In this document: positions 35,241-45,113 of the stretch, piece by piece
Layout: each line of letters starts with the position of its first letter
Position numbering within the stretch: the stretch's first letter is position 1
DNA from: an uncultured Flavobacteriales bacterium
GTDB taxonomy: Bacteria; Bacteroidota; Bacteroidia; Flavobacteriales_D; Crocinitomicaceae
Assembly: GCA_903945495.1 (NCBI GenBank)
Contig: CAJAVU010000058.1
Location: 1 to 54,344, forward strand
DNA: 54,344 nt
Reading direction: 5' to 3'
Notes under the pieces: generated by a model
Database searches by the model: none
Told to the model about the DNA's origin: nothing
What the model saw: the letters and a program-made list of their open reading frames with translations, nothing else
Translations under genes and position numbers: made by a program

Positions 35241-35987
35241 ATGAAACGATTAATAATTCCAGTAAGCATAGTTTTTTTAGGAGCTACCTTTACTGCTTGT
35301 GATGTTCTTGAAGAGGCTGCTTCAATGGTAACAACAACATCTACTACCAATACAACTCCGCAATTAACGAACACTGAAGTAATTTCAGGTTTAAAAGAAG
35401 CGCTTAATGTAGGTATTAAAAATTCTGTAAACCTCACATCTGTTACAGACGGTTTCTTAGGAAATGCTGCTATTCGTCTACCTTTCCCAGAAGATGCACT
35501 AAAAGTAAAGCAAAAAGCATTGGATTGGGGTTTAAGCGGCCAAGTGGACAAATTTGAAACTACCTTAAATCGTGCTGCTGAAGAAGCTACAAAAGAAGCA
35601 CTTCCAATTTTTGTTGACGCAATTACCAATATGAGTATTTCCGATGGTTTCACTATTTTAAATGGTGGAGATGGTGCTGCAACCAAATTTTTGAAAGATC
35701 AAACTACAGCAAAACTTGTTGCTGCTTTTAGTCCGAAGGTTGAGGCTGCTATCGCAAAAGTAAAATTGACTGAATACTGGAACCCTATCATCACAAAATA
35801 CAACTCAGCAATGACGTTGACAGGAGGCGAAAAGTTAAATCCAGATTTGAACAAATATGTGACTGAAAAGGCAATAGCCGGTTTGTTCCTAATGGTTGAA
35901 CAAGAAGAAAATAAAATTAGAAAAGATCCAATGGCACGTGTTTCAGATATTTTGCAAAAGGTATTTGGAAGTTTAACATCAAAATAA
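35241..35987 (+). CDS. DUF4197 lipoprotein
   Basis: 248 residues. Lipobox-like TFTAC with C20 after a hydrophobic signal. The body matches the DUF4197 pattern GLKEALNVGIKNSVNLTSVTDGF, then RLPFPEDALKVKQKALDWGL, ATKEALPIFVDAITNMSISDG and GDGAATKFLKDQT. The family is periplasmic, mostly helical and has no established function. It has its own promoter and terminator, so no operon clue exists. Confidence 0.88.
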   Translation: MKRLIIPVSIVFLGATFTACDVLEEAASMVTTTSTTNTTPQLTNTEVISGLKEALNVGIKNSVNLTSVTDGFLGNAAIRLPFPEDALKVKQKALDWGLSGQVDKFETTLNRAAEEATKEALPIFVDAITNMSISDGFTILNGGDGAATKFLKDQTTAKLVAAFSPKVEAAIAKVKLTEYWNPIITKYNSAMTLTGGEKLNPDLNKYVTEKAIAGLFLMVEQEENKIRKDPMARVSDILQKVFGSLTSK

Positions 35988-36007
35988 TCTTCATTTTTTT
36001 ATACTTT

Positions 36008-36040
36008 AGGGTACAGAATCGTTTCTGTGCCCTTTTTATT
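36008..36040 (+). terminator. Intrinsic terminator after the DUF4197 gene
   Basis: Stem AGGGTACAGAA / TTCTGTGCCCT (one T-G pair, 4-nt loop TCGT) followed by TTTTATT. It lies just upstream of the nucleoside phosphorylase start. Confidence 0.85.
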
Positions 36041-36048
36041 TTTTACAC

Positions 36049-36912
36049 ATGCAATTTCCTCCATCAGAACTAGTATTGAATGATAAAAATCAAGTTTATC
36101 ATTTGGGATTATCTCCAGAAAACATTTCAACTAAAGTGATTCTCGTCGGAGATCAAGATCGTGTATCAATGATTTCAGATTTTTTCGAATCTATTGAACA
36201 TCAATCACAACATCGTGAGTTTGTTTGTCACACAGGAATGTATCAAGGTAAACGGATTACAGTTATTTCAACCGGAATTGGAACAGACAATATCGATATC
36301 ACACTAAATGAATTGGACGCTTTGGTAAACATTGATTTAATCAAACGAGAAGAAAAAATTGATAAAACAGCACTTTCGATTATTCGCATTGGAACGTGTG
36401 GAATTTTGCAAGCGGAAATACCAGTCCATTCTTATATATTATCAACACACGCTTTTGGATTGGATAATGTAGCTCATTTCTATGCTATTGCATTTAGTAC
36501 GGAAGAAGAAGAACTTAAAAATGCATTACAAAACCATTTGAACTTACCTAGTACAATTCAACCCTATTTAATTTCTGCCTCTCCCCGATTGACATCACTA
36601 TTGGATTCAGTAGAGACACATAATGGAATTACTGTCACTAGTAGTGGCTTTTACGGACCACAAGGTCGACAATTGCGAATTAAGAATATAATTGAAGGAA
36701 TGAATGAGAAACTCACATCATTTAGCTTTAAAAATCAATTCGTGAGTAATTTTGAGATGGAAAGTTCTGCAATTTTCGCTTTAGGAAGAGCAATGGGACA
36801 TGAATGTGCGACAATCTGCTTAGGAGTAGCTAATCGACCAAACATGCAATTCTCGAAAGGTTATACGGAAGAAATGAAAGGATTGATCAAATACGTGCTT
36901 GATCGAATTTAA
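36049..36912 (+). CDS. Uridine-phosphorylase-like nucleoside phosphorylase
   Basis: 287 residues. Family PNP_UDP_1: it cleaves nucleosides with phosphate to base and ribose-1-phosphate. Seen: KVILVGDQDRVSMIS (phosphate-binding GDxxR near the N-terminus), VISTGIGTDN, IRIGTCGILQ, and the purine/pyrimidine and ribose-binding region FEMESSAIFALGRAMGH. The FEMES motif provides ribose contacts. Substrate preference (uridine versus other nucleosides) is not resolved. It converges on the minus gene at 36909 with both stop codons sharing TTAA, and no terminator separates them. Confidence 0.87.
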   Translation: MQFPPSELVLNDKNQVYHLGLSPENISTKVILVGDQDRVSMISDFFESIEHQSQHREFVCHTGMYQGKRITVISTGIGTDNIDITLNELDALVNIDLIKREEKIDKTALSIIRIGTCGILQAEIPVHSYILSTHAFGLDNVAHFYAIAFSTEEEELKNALQNHLNLPSTIQPYLISASPRLTSLLDSVETHNGITVTSSGFYGPQGRQLRIKNIIEGMNEKLTSFSFKNQFVSNFEMESSAIFALGRAMGHECATICLGVANRPNMQFSKGYTEEMKGLIKYVLDRI

Positions 36913-37379
36913 TTTTGAGGGCGATAAATCATGTATTTACCTTTGTAAATCGTTGAAAACTTCAGCATACTAACACCCACTTTTTTTCCAGTATAAGCAG
37001 TATTTTGATGAATCAATTCAACTTCATCTGAAGATAAAACCTTGTTGACGATTGCCGTATGCTGATCCATCGTAACCGAATACGTAGTTTTTCCTTCTTT
37101 GTATTTGATTTTTACGCCATTGAATTGAATAATATCACCTGGCATTAAACATTCATCTATGGTTAGTAGTTTTCCAAATTCGAATTTATGGTCCCAAACG
37201 GCACCGCATGATTCAAGCGCATACTTGGCTAAATCCCAACATTCTCCTCTACCAACCTTCTTTTTTAGATTTGTTTGGGCGAAATTCAGCAGCTGTTGAT
37301 TCAACGTAGCAATGCTGTCACATTGCGCATTTGTGTTAAAATTAACAGCTAAAAACAAGATGACAAATATTAACTTCAT
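36909..37379 (-). CDS. Exported putative cysteine-peptidase-fold protein
   Basis: 156 residues with a signal peptide (1-18, ending TNAQ). A possible papain-like triad is visible: C47 in GRGECWDLAKYAL, H107 in MDQHTAIVNK and N126 in IHQN. A GDIIQF strand (81-86) precedes the His, as in NlpC/P60- or CHAP-like enzymes. The GECWDLA motif is also like the cysteine-proteinase-fold domain described in fungal BBC1/AIM3 proteins. The target (peptidoglycan or peptide) is unknown. It is the last gene of a minus-strand run starting at the mutase gene, 33 nt after cutC. Confidence 0.65.
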   Translation of the reverse strand: MKLIFVILFLAVNFNTNAQCDSIATLNQQLLNFAQTNLKKKVGRGECWDLAKYALESCGAVWDHKFEFGKLLTIDECLMPGDIIQFNGVKIKYKEGKTTYSVTMDQHTAIVNKVLSSDEVELIHQNTAYTGKKVGVSMLKFSTIYKGKYMIYRPQN

Positions 37380-37412
37380 ATGACTAAAACGTAAAAGTTC
37401 TAAAACGATACA

Positions 37413-38111
37413 TTAGCATCCTGCCGCAGTCAAGATTCGTTGAACACGCGGTTTATCAACCATTAAAACGGGTTCAGCAAATAATGATTCCTCGTCTTGC
37501 TGAACTTTAACTGTTCCAGAAAAATGTATCGCATTTGGCCTCAATTCTTGGGCTATTTTCCCTGCATTTGCTGCATTTATTCCTCCACCAGTCATAATTT
37601 CAATTCTTCCTGCACTATGAGCTACCATTTGCTTTAAAATTGGCAAACCTAATTCAACATTTCTCGCCAATCCAGAAGACAAAATGCGATTCACACCATG
37701 TTTGATTAAGACATCCATTGCTTTTTGCCATTCGATGCAATCATCAAAAGCACGGTGAAAAGTAACTTCCATTCCTTTTGCCTTGTGCATCACTTCTTGC
37801 AAAATTTTTTCATCAACTTCTCCTGCTTCTGTCAATGCGCCAATGACAATTCCTTTGGCACCCATTTCTTTGCAATTCAAAATCTCGCGCAACATCACTT
37901 CTACTTCTTCTTCAGAATAGAAAAAACCTCCTGGCCTAGGACGAATAAGTACATGTGTTTCAATTCCATAAGCAATCGCATATTCAATCATACCATAAGA
38001 TGGGGTTATTCCACCTTGTTCCAGTGTTTGGCATAATTCAATACGATCAAAATTCAACTCTTTAGCAATCTTAATTGCATCAATTGAAGCAGCACAAAGT
38101 TCAAATTTCAT
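37413..38111 (-). CDS. cutC: CutC-family protein
   Basis: 232 residues, TIM-barrel family. FELCAASIDAIKIAKEL, DRIELCQTLEQGGITPSYG, LIRPRPGGFFYSEEE, ITFHRAFDD-like VTFHRAFDDC and the C-terminal IMTGGGINAANAGKIA are characteristic. CutC was named for copper homeostasis in E. coli, but its biochemical role remains unsettled. Its start overlaps the stop of the hexosaminidase gene by 1 nt, so the two are co-translated, an unexpected combination. Confidence 0.93.
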   Translation of the reverse strand: MKFELCAASIDAIKIAKELNFDRIELCQTLEQGGITPSYGMIEYAIAYGIETHVLIRPRPGGFFYSEEEVEVMLREILNCKEMGAKGIVIGALTEAGEVDEKILQEVMHKAKGMEVTFHRAFDDCIEWQKAMDVLIKHGVNRILSSGLARNVELGLPILKQMVAHSAGRIEIMTGGGINAANAGKIAQELRPNAIHFSGTVKVQQDEESLFAEPVLMVDKPRVQRILTAAGC

Positions 38112-40414
38112 TACTTAAAATAGATTATAAGTTCATCCATAAATGTCCATGGAACATTGTTTTCACCGGGTAATCCTTCAGGAATCACATCAAAGGTCGT
38201 TAATTTAATGCTTACAAAACGTCCTTTTGATTTTAGAATTGCTCGATAAGGCATTAAATTATTTGGGTCAATTGTATATTCATACGTCTTAATTTCAGCG
38301 TTTTTCAAATACTTCCATTTCTTCCCATTTTTTGAAACTGAAAATCGCAAAATATATGGATGGTGAATCCAAGACCCTTCATCCTGTAAGAAGCTTAAAT
38401 CGATCGAATCAATTGCGGAAACTTTTCCCAAATCCACTTGTAATTCAATTTCCTGGTCTTGAAAACCGAGCCATTCGTTTCCTTTCCATGGACGAGTACC
38501 AAGAATTCCGTCCGTCAACGTTTCTCCACCTTTTCCAGAATATTGTGCAGATGGTTTGGTAATCAACTCAACTTTTAAACCTAAAGATGGATGCTGAATC
38601 AATGTAAATCCTTGTTTATCATCCGTAAATTTATTGGAGATTTCAACTTTTACAGGATTAACTTGATTGATTTCCGTTCGTTCAAAAACAATACTATCAC
38701 CTTTCGTTAATCCTTGATCGTGTGCACCGTTTGTATCGGAATAGTGTACATTAAACGATTGATCAGCTGCCTCTTTCGCCAATTCTAATTTAACACCATT
38801 TTCAGTGTTTTTGAGAGAATACTTAGCAAAAGTTACCGCTTTCGAAAAGTTTACATTGTAGCGTTCCAAAAAATCAAATTGGTGATACAACAATGTTGCT
38901 TTAAAATCAGCATACGCTGGCCTTGACTTGCACCAAAGTGCCTGAGACAGCGCCAATGCACGCGGATAGGTCATATACTCCAGTTGTTGCATGGTGGGAA
39001 TATACTCAGTCCATAAATTGGCTTGTCCTCCCAAAATATAGGTTAATCCTTCGTTGTCTAATCCTGTAGGAATTGGACTAAATTGGTACACTTTTTCAAT
39101 TGGAGTATATCCGCCGATGGCTAAGGGCTCACTTGGTGAATCACTTTGGTAATGGTCAAAATAGCAATGTGATCCCGGACTCATAACCGCATAATGTTTC
39201 ATTTTTGCAGCTTCAAGCCCTCCTTCCATTCCTCTCCATGACATGACAGCTGCATTCGGGCTCAATCCACCTTCTAAAATTTCATCCCAACCGATTAATT
39301 TCCGACCTTTCGCTGTTAAGTATTCATCCATCTTACCAATGAAATAACTTTGTAATTCATGTTCATCCTTCAATCCGTTTTCACGAATAACTGCCTGACA
39401 TTTCTTACATTTTTTCCATCGTGCTTTTGGTGCTTCATCACCTCCAATATGAATGTAGGTCGAAGGAAATAATTCCAGCACCTCATCCATAATTCCGTAA
39501 AGGAAATCAAATGTTGATTCATGCGCACAAAAAATATCGTCAAAAACGCCCCACAAACCAGGAACACCTTGCTGTTCACCTGTACAGGAATACTGAGGGT
39601 AAGCCGCCAAAGCTGCTCGTGCGTGACCTGGCATTTCTATTTCTGGAACAATCGTAATGTACTGAGCAGCAGCGTACGAAACAACTTCTTTAATTTGTTC
39701 TTGTGTATAATAGCCACCATATTTTTCTACCGTGTACGTTCTTGGTATCGTGCTATAATGTGCATTCACTGTACTATCACGCCAAGCACCTATCTCCGTT
39801 AATTTGGGATATTTCTTAATTTCAATACGCCAACCTTGATCGTCCGTTAGATGCCAATGAAACGTGTTGAACTTATAAAAAGCCATTAGATCAATAAAAC
39901 GTTTCACTTCTTCGACCGTGTAAAAATGTCGGGCTACATCTAAATGCAATCCTCTCCATTGAAAATTAGGAGCATCTTGAACAAAACACTTTTGAATAAA
40001 TAATTCGCCATTCTTTCCTTCAATCATTTGCAGCAATGATACAACTGCGTAAAAACAACTTTCTTCCGAACTATAGGTAATTGTAATTGTCTCATTTACG
40101 TTAATCGAATACCAATCTTTTGGGACATTCACTATTTTCTTAAAAATAAGATCCTTGCTTACAGCCGAAATGGTGGTTCGAAGCTCATAAACATGATTAA
40201 GCTTTTCAATTAAATAGGTTTTAATATTTTCTGGTAAATCCTTTGAAGAAACAGAAATATTGTCTGCCAAAATCAATTGACCTTCAACTAATTTATATAC
40301 TTCTGGAGTTGGAACGATTGGTTGAACAGCTGAAATAGTCGGTATAGACTGAGCATTTACAAGTTTTGTAACAACTAGTATAATCAACAGTGATGCGAAC
40401 GTTTTTAACTTCAT
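38111..40414 (-). CDS. GH20 beta-N-acetylhexosaminidase
   Basis: 767 residues with a signal peptide ending VNAQ (~22). N-terminal GH20b-like domain (~30-150), then the catalytic barrel: WRGLHLDVARHF (153-164), FHWHLTDDQGWRIEIKKYP (185-203) and HIGGDEAPKARW with the catalytic pair D326-E327. A CKKC insertion follows at 336-339. The C-terminal ~200 residues resemble the chitobiase C-terminal and discoidin-like carbohydrate-binding modules. It removes terminal GlcNAc/GalNAc from chitin fragments, glycans or peptidoglycan. Overlaps the GT87 gene by 4 nt. Confidence 0.95.
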   Translation of the reverse strand: MKLKTFASLLIILVVTKLVNAQSIPTISAVQPIVPTPEVYKLVEGQLILADNISVSSKDLPENIKTYLIEKLNHVYELRTTISAVSKDLIFKKIVNVPKDWYSINVNETITITYSSEESCFYAVVSLLQMIEGKNGELFIQKCFVQDAPNFQWRGLHLDVARHFYTVEEVKRFIDLMAFYKFNTFHWHLTDDQGWRIEIKKYPKLTEIGAWRDSTVNAHYSTIPRTYTVEKYGGYYTQEQIKEVVSYAAAQYITIVPEIEMPGHARAALAAYPQYSCTGEQQGVPGLWGVFDDIFCAHESTFDFLYGIMDEVLELFPSTYIHIGGDEAPKARWKKCKKCQAVIRENGLKDEHELQSYFIGKMDEYLTAKGRKLIGWDEILEGGLSPNAAVMSWRGMEGGLEAAKMKHYAVMSPGSHCYFDHYQSDSPSEPLAIGGYTPIEKVYQFSPIPTGLDNEGLTYILGGQANLWTEYIPTMQQLEYMTYPRALALSQALWCKSRPAYADFKATLLYHQFDFLERYNVNFSKAVTFAKYSLKNTENGVKLELAKEAADQSFNVHYSDTNGAHDQGLTKGDSIVFERTEINQVNPVKVEISNKFTDDKQGFTLIQHPSLGLKVELITKPSAQYSGKGGETLTDGILGTRPWKGNEWLGFQDQEIELQVDLGKVSAIDSIDLSFLQDEGSWIHHPYILRFSVSKNGKKWKYLKNAEIKTYEYTIDPNNLMPYRAILKSKGRFVSIKLTTFDVIPEGLPGENNVPWTFMDELIIYFK

Positions 40415-41616
40415 GAAAAGGATAATTTAGGATTTTCTTTCTTGGAATCAGTTGATAGATTCAAGAAACAAAAGAATAAAATAAGTGCAAAATTGGCTAA
40501 GCCCATCCACCCTGCTTGAGTAACCAAAGTTGATAAGGTTTTACCTAACAAATCATTTGATTGCAAGCTATACGGCAGAATTAATATCACGAAAACAAAC
40601 CAAAAGAGTGGTTTTCTTAATTGAATAAGACGTTTAAGAATGATGAGGATTAATGGTAAACTCAACAAAAAATGCTCTGTATCAGTTACAAAGAAATTGG
40701 GTGTAAAAGCAAGAAACAATGCTGACCATTCAATAAAACTTAAAGGATTTAACTTTTGTTTTTGAATTGTTAGAAACAATAAACCTACTAAAATCAATAA
40801 TCCAATTAGTGATGGCAACCAATCAGAATACACACCAAAATAGTACTTTGCTAAGTACTTAAATGAATTTTCGCTGACAATGTAGTCTCCATGTCGATCA
40901 ATAGCAGCAATCCAATCTTTCCATAGATTCATTCCTCCTTCCCATCCTTTGTGCATGAAAGGAACTAAGAAATAGACAATTCCGAAACAAAACATTGCCC
41001 AAATCGTTTTCCATTGCTTAAAGAAGATTAAAGGAATAAAAGCCAAAATAATTATTGGTTTCAAGATTACCATCAAACTCCAAACGATTGCTAATGGAAC
41101 TGTTTTTTTTGCAAGAAATGCTTTCAGGCCTAGTATGAATAATGCAAAAAGCACCAAATTCACATTCCCCATGTGAAATTCTCGCACCAAATGAACGGCA
41201 ATAAAAACAAAGGCTAAATACAAAAGTCCTCGTTTCTTTTTATCGTTTATGGTTTGATAAAAAAGGATTTTATGTAATCCTGTGACTCCAATGATTAATG
41301 AAACCAAAAGAACACTCGAGTGGATTATTTGGGCAGTGAAATAGCTAAATTTTGTAAGAAAGAAAAAGAAATATAAAGTGGTTGGCGGATATTTAAACAA
41401 TCCGCTTCTTAATCCATATGCCTTTGCATAGGGACTGTTTCCATTGAAAAAATCGGTTGTAGCGTCATAATACACTTTAAAATCATTCGTCCAAAATTTA
41501 CCATTTTTGATTTCCACGAAAATCATCAAAGCGGTAAACAAAAGACAAAAAATCCCGAAGAAGTAGTAACTCCTCGGGATTCCTTTGATAAATTTTATGA
41601 ATGTATTTTCAGCCAT
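40411..41616 (-). CDS. GT87-family membrane glycosyltransferase
   Basis: 401 residues with about ten membrane helices. The acidic motif in the first periplasmic loop, WTNDFKVYYDATTDFFNGNSPY (split here as TNDFKVYYDA and NGNSPY), and the later LFKYPP are typical of GT87/DUF2029 polyprenyl-phosphate-sugar-dependent transferases. It would add a sugar on the periplasmic side to a lipid-linked or envelope acceptor; the acceptor is not known. It starts 6 nt after the mutase stop and overlaps the GH20 gene by 4 nt, so the run is probably transcribed together. Confidence 0.83.
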   Translation of the reverse strand: MAENTFIKFIKGIPRSYYFFGIFCLLFTALMIFVEIKNGKFWTNDFKVYYDATTDFFNGNSPYAKAYGLRSGLFKYPPTTLYFFFFLTKFSYFTAQIIHSSVLLVSLIIGVTGLHKILFYQTINDKKKRGLLYLAFVFIAVHLVREFHMGNVNLVLFALFILGLKAFLAKKTVPLAIVWSLMVILKPIIILAFIPLIFFKQWKTIWAMFCFGIVYFLVPFMHKGWEGGMNLWKDWIAAIDRHGDYIVSENSFKYLAKYYFGVYSDWLPSLIGLLILVGLLFLTIQKQKLNPLSFIEWSALFLAFTPNFFVTDTEHFLLSLPLILIILKRLIQLRKPLFWFVFVILILPYSLQSNDLLGKTLSTLVTQAGWMGLANFALILFFCFLNLSTDSKKENPKLSFS

Positions 41617-41622
41617 TTCAGC

Positions 41623-44600
41623 TTACATGTTGCGTCTGTACTGACCACCAACCTCAAACAAGGCATTGGTGATTTGTCCTAATGATGCATATTTACATGT
41701 TTCCATCAATTGCTCAAACATGTTTTTATTTTGAATTGCCGCTTCTTGAACATTTTGAACACCTACTTCAATTTTATCCGCATGTGCCTTGTGCAAGTTC
41801 GCTAGCATTTCAATTTGATATTGTTTTTCTTCTTCTGTAGCACGAATTACCTCTTTCGGTAAAACCGTTGGAGATCCTTTTGAACTCAAGAAGGTATTTA
41901 CACCAATAATTGGGAATTCACCAGTATGTTTCAATGTTTCGTAATACAACGATTCTTCTTGAATTTTTGAACGTTGGTACATTGTTTCCATTGCACCTAA
42001 AACTCCACCTCTTTCAGTGATTCTATCAAATTCTAACAATACTGCTTCTTCAACTAAATCTGTTAATTCTTCAATGATGAATGAACCTTGTAATGGATTT
42101 TCGTTTTTCGCTAAACCTAATTCACGATTAATAATCAATTGAATAGCCATTGCTCGACGAACTGATTCTTCAGTAGGTGTTGTAATCGCTTCGTCATACG
42201 CATTCGTGTGCAATGAATTACAGTTATCGTAAATTGCATACAACGCTTGCAAGGTTGTACGAATATCGTTGAAATCAATTTCCTGAGCATGCAACGAACG
42301 ACCAGATGTTTGAATGTGATATTTCAACATTTGCGCACGTGCATTTGCTCCGTACTTTCTAGCCAAGGCCTTCGCCCAAATTCTTCTTGAAACACGACCA
42401 ATTACAGCGTATTCAGGATCAATTCCGTTTGAGAAGAAGAACGATAAGTTTGGTCCAAAATCATTGATACTCATTCCACGACTCATGTAGTACTCAACAT
42501 ACGTGAATCCATTCGCTAAAGTAAACGCCAATTGTGTAATTGGATTTGCTCCTGCTTCTGCAATGTGATATCCTGAAATCGAGACAGAATAGAAATTACG
42601 AACTCCTTTGTCGATGAAATATTCTTGAACGTCACCCATTAAACGCAAGGCAAATTCCGTTGAGAAAATACACGTGTTTTGTGCTTGATCTTCTTTTAAA
42701 ATATCTGCTTGAACCGTTCCACGAACTTGTGTTAATGTTTCTGCTTTGATTTGGTTATAAACATCCAATGGCAAAACTTGATTACCTGTTACACCCAAGA
42801 GCATTAAACCTAATCCATTGTTTCCTTCTGGTAAACCACCTTGATAACGTGGACGCTCAACACCTTTTTCTTTGTAAATCGCAGCAATTTTTGCTTCAAC
42901 TTCAGCTTCTAGACCGTTTGCAACAATGTATTTTTCACAGTTTTGGTCGATCGCCGCATTCATAAAGAATCCTAACAACATTGGTGCTGGACCGTTGATT
43001 GTCATGGAAACAGATGTCATTGCGTGAGATAAATCGAAACCAGAATATAATTTTTTCGCATCATCTAAACAACAGATTGATACTCCTGAGTTTCCGATTT
43101 TACCGTAAATATCTGGACGTACATCTGGATCATTTCCATAAAGCGTAACAGAATCGAACGCCGTAGACAAACGTTTAGCTGGCATTCCAAGGGAAACATA
43201 GTGGAAACGTTTATTTGTGCGCTCTGGACCACCTTCACCAGCGAACATACGCGTTGGATCTTCTCCTTCACGTTTGAATGGGAATAAACCAGCAGTGTAA
43301 GGGAATTCACCCGGTACATTTTCTTGCAACGACCAACGTAAAATATCGCCCCAACCATTGTATTTCGGTGTAGCAACTTTTGGAATTTGAAGGTGCGAAA
43401 GTGATTCTGTATGCGTATCTAATTTCAATACTTTATCACGTACTTTGAATTCAAACGTTGGATTTTTATACATGGCTTTTTTATCAGCCCATTTTTGTAA
43501 AATATCCCAGTTTTTCGGGTCAAAGTTTAATTTTTCTGTTTCAAATGTCTCTTGTAAAGCTTTTACCAAACGATCTTTATCTTCCAACGAAGACGAACCA
43601 ATTGTTTCAATGGATGAATACAATCCTTGTAAACGATCGGCAACTTTTACTTGGGCATCAACCCATTTGTCATATGCACGATTGTTTTCAGAAATCTCAG
43701 ATAAATAACGTGTACGATCTGGCGGAATCACGAAGATTTTCTCCGACATTTCTTTCGTAATCTGGAAAGTTGATTTCAAGTCTGCACTTGTTTTCTCAAC
43801 AACTTTATCCATAATCACTTTATACAAAGAATTCATTCCAGGATCATTGAATTGCGACGCGATTGTACCATATACAGGCATTGAATCAACATCCGCTTCC
43901 CAAAGATTGTGGTTGCGTTGGTATTGTTTACGTACGTCACGTAAAGCATCTAACGCTCCGCGTTTGTCGAATTTGTTCAATGCAATTACATCCGCAAAAT
44001 CCAACATATCAATTTTCTCTAATTGCGTTGCTGCACCATATTCTGGCGTCATTACATACAACGAAACATCTGAGTGATCTAAAATTTCTGTATCTGATTG
44101 ACCAATACCTGAAGTTTCAAGAATAATCAAGTCATATTCAGCCGCCTTTAAAACCGTAATCGCTTCAGCAACATGTTTAGACAATGCTAAATTCGATTGA
44201 CGCGTTGCCAATGAGCGCATGTAAACACGGTCACTTTTGATTGAATTCATACGAATTCTATCTCCTAAAAGCGCTCCACCTGTTTTACGTTTTGATGGAT
44301 CGACAGAGACAACAGCAATTTGTTTTACTGGAAAATCAATTAAAAAACGACGAACCAATTCATCCACCAAAGACGATTTACCAGCACCACCAGTACCTGT
44401 AATACCAAGAACTGGAACTGAAGTCGTTTTTGCCAATTCATGCACTTGCGTTAAAATATCTTTTGATTCTTCACCAAAGTTTTCAGCAGCTGAAATAACG
44501 CGAGCAATTGCTGGAACAAATTTCGCTTTTAGCTGATCTACTTGCGCTTGAACATTTTGTCCAACTGGAAAATCACATTTTTGAATCAAATCATTGATCA

Positions 44601-45003
44601 TTCCTTGCAAGCCCATTGAACGTCCATCATCTGGGTGATAAATACGCGTAATTCCGTATGCTTGTAATTCTTCAATTTCAGAAGGCAGGATAGTTCCTCC
44701 TCCACCTCCGAAAATTTTAATGTGTGGCGCACCTTTTTCTTTCAAAAGATCGTGCATGTATTTGAAGTATTCTGTGTGTCCACCTTGGTAAGATGTCATT
44801 GCAATTGCTTGAGCATCTTCCTGTATGGCACAGTTCACAACTTCTTCAACTGAACGGTCGTGACCTAAGTGAATTACTTCACAACCAGTAGCTTGAATAA
44901 TACGACGCATGATATTGATTGCAGCGTCGTGTCCATCGAACAACGAAGCAGCTGTTACGATACGCACTTTATTTTGAGGAATATACGGTTCTACTTTTTC
45001 CAT
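41623..45003 (-). CDS. icmF: Fused B12-dependent acyl-CoA mutase (IcmF type: isobutyryl-CoA mutase)
   Basis: 1126 residues. Three modules in order. The first is a B12-binding domain (~10-145) with axial His H25 in [12 protein letters not shown]. The second is a MeaB-like G-protein chaperone (~175-450) with P-loop GTGGAGKSS (203-211), VDPS and NKFDKRGA. The third is the large mutase barrel (~545-1080). The substrate-specificity residues agree with isobutyryl-CoA mutase rather than methylmalonyl-CoA mutase: the Tyr of RQYAGF is F587 (TRMFAG), and the Arg of MVRNTYIF is Q775 (AQNTCIF). H813 lies in SISGYH. The enzyme rearranges isobutyryl-CoA and n-butyryl-CoA, and the G-domain protects or reloads adenosylcobalamin. 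Likely linked to valine catabolism and to the B12 uptake locus at 3846-9090. Confidence 0.92.
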   Translation of the reverse strand: MEKVEPYIPQNKVRIVTAASLFDGHDAAINIMRRIIQATGCEVIHLGHDRSVEEVVNCAIQEDAQAIAMTSYQGGHTEYFKYMHDLLKEKGAPHIKIFGGGGGTILPSEIEELQAYGITRIYHPDDGRSMGLQGMINDLIQKCDFPVGQNVQAQVDQLKAKFVPAIARVISAAENFGEESKDILTQVHELAKTTSVPVLGITGTGGAGKSSLVDELVRRFLIDFPVKQIAVVSVDPSKRKTGGALLGDRIRMNSIKSDRVYMRSLATRQSNLALSKHVAEAITVLKAAEYDLIILETSGIGQSDTEILDHSDVSLYVMTPEYGAATQLEKIDMLDFADVIALNKFDKRGALDALRDVRKQYQRNHNLWEADVDSMPVYGTIASQFNDPGMNSLYKVIMDKVVEKTSADLKSTFQITKEMSEKIFVIPPDRTRYLSEISENNRAYDKWVDAQVKVADRLQGLYSSIETIGSSSLEDKDRLVKALQETFETEKLNFDPKNWDILQKWADKKAMYKNPTFEFKVRDKVLKLDTHTESLSHLQIPKVATPKYNGWGDILRWSLQENVPGEFPYTAGLFPFKREGEDPTRMFAGEGGPERTNKRFHYVSLGMPAKRLSTAFDSVTLYGNDPDVRPDIYGKIGNSGVSICCLDDAKKLYSGFDLSHAMTSVSMTINGPAPMLLGFFMNAAIDQNCEKYIVANGLEAEVEAKIAAIYKEKGVERPRYQGGLPEGNNGLGLMLLGVTGNQVLPLDVYNQIKAETLTQVRGTVQADILKEDQAQNTCIFSTEFALRLMGDVQEYFIDKGVRNFYSVSISGYHIAEAGANPITQLAFTLANGFTYVEYYMSRGMSINDFGPNLSFFFSNGIDPEYAVIGRVSRRIWAKALARKYGANARAQMLKYHIQTSGRSLHAQEIDFNDIRTTLQALYAIYDNCNSLHTNAYDEAITTPTEESVRRAMAIQLIINRELGLAKNENPLQGSFIIEELTDLVEEAVLLEFDRITERGGVLGAMETMYQRSKIQEESLYYETLKHTGEFPIIGVNTFLSSKGSPTVLPKEVIRATEEEKQYQIEMLANLHKAHADKIEVGVQNVQEAAIQNKNMFEQLMETCKYASLGQITNALFEVGGQYRRNM

Positions 45004-45078
45004 TAAAGCAATTTATAAGTCATTTTTAAGAGGTACGAAGGTACAAAAAAATGGAAAAAGGGACAGTAAATTAAAACA

Positions 45079-45104
45079 AAAGCAGATTCAATCGAATCTG
45101 CTTT
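45079..45104 (-). terminator. Intrinsic terminator after the VWA gene
   Basis: Perfect 11-bp stem AAAGCAGATTC / GAATCTGCTTT with a 4-nt loop, followed on the minus strand by TTGTTTTAATTT. It lies between the VWA gene and the mutase gene. Confidence 0.8.
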
Positions 45105-45113
45105 CTACCATCA

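Noticed and set aside
35159-35686. 175-residue minus-strand open frame opposite the DUF4197 gene
   Set aside because: It overlaps a terminator and a well-supported lipoprotein gene and has no family resemblance; shadow frame.
41623-45003. Methylmalonyl-CoA mutase
   Set aside because: The Phe/Gln pair at the specificity positions and the fused G-protein domain fit IcmF instead.
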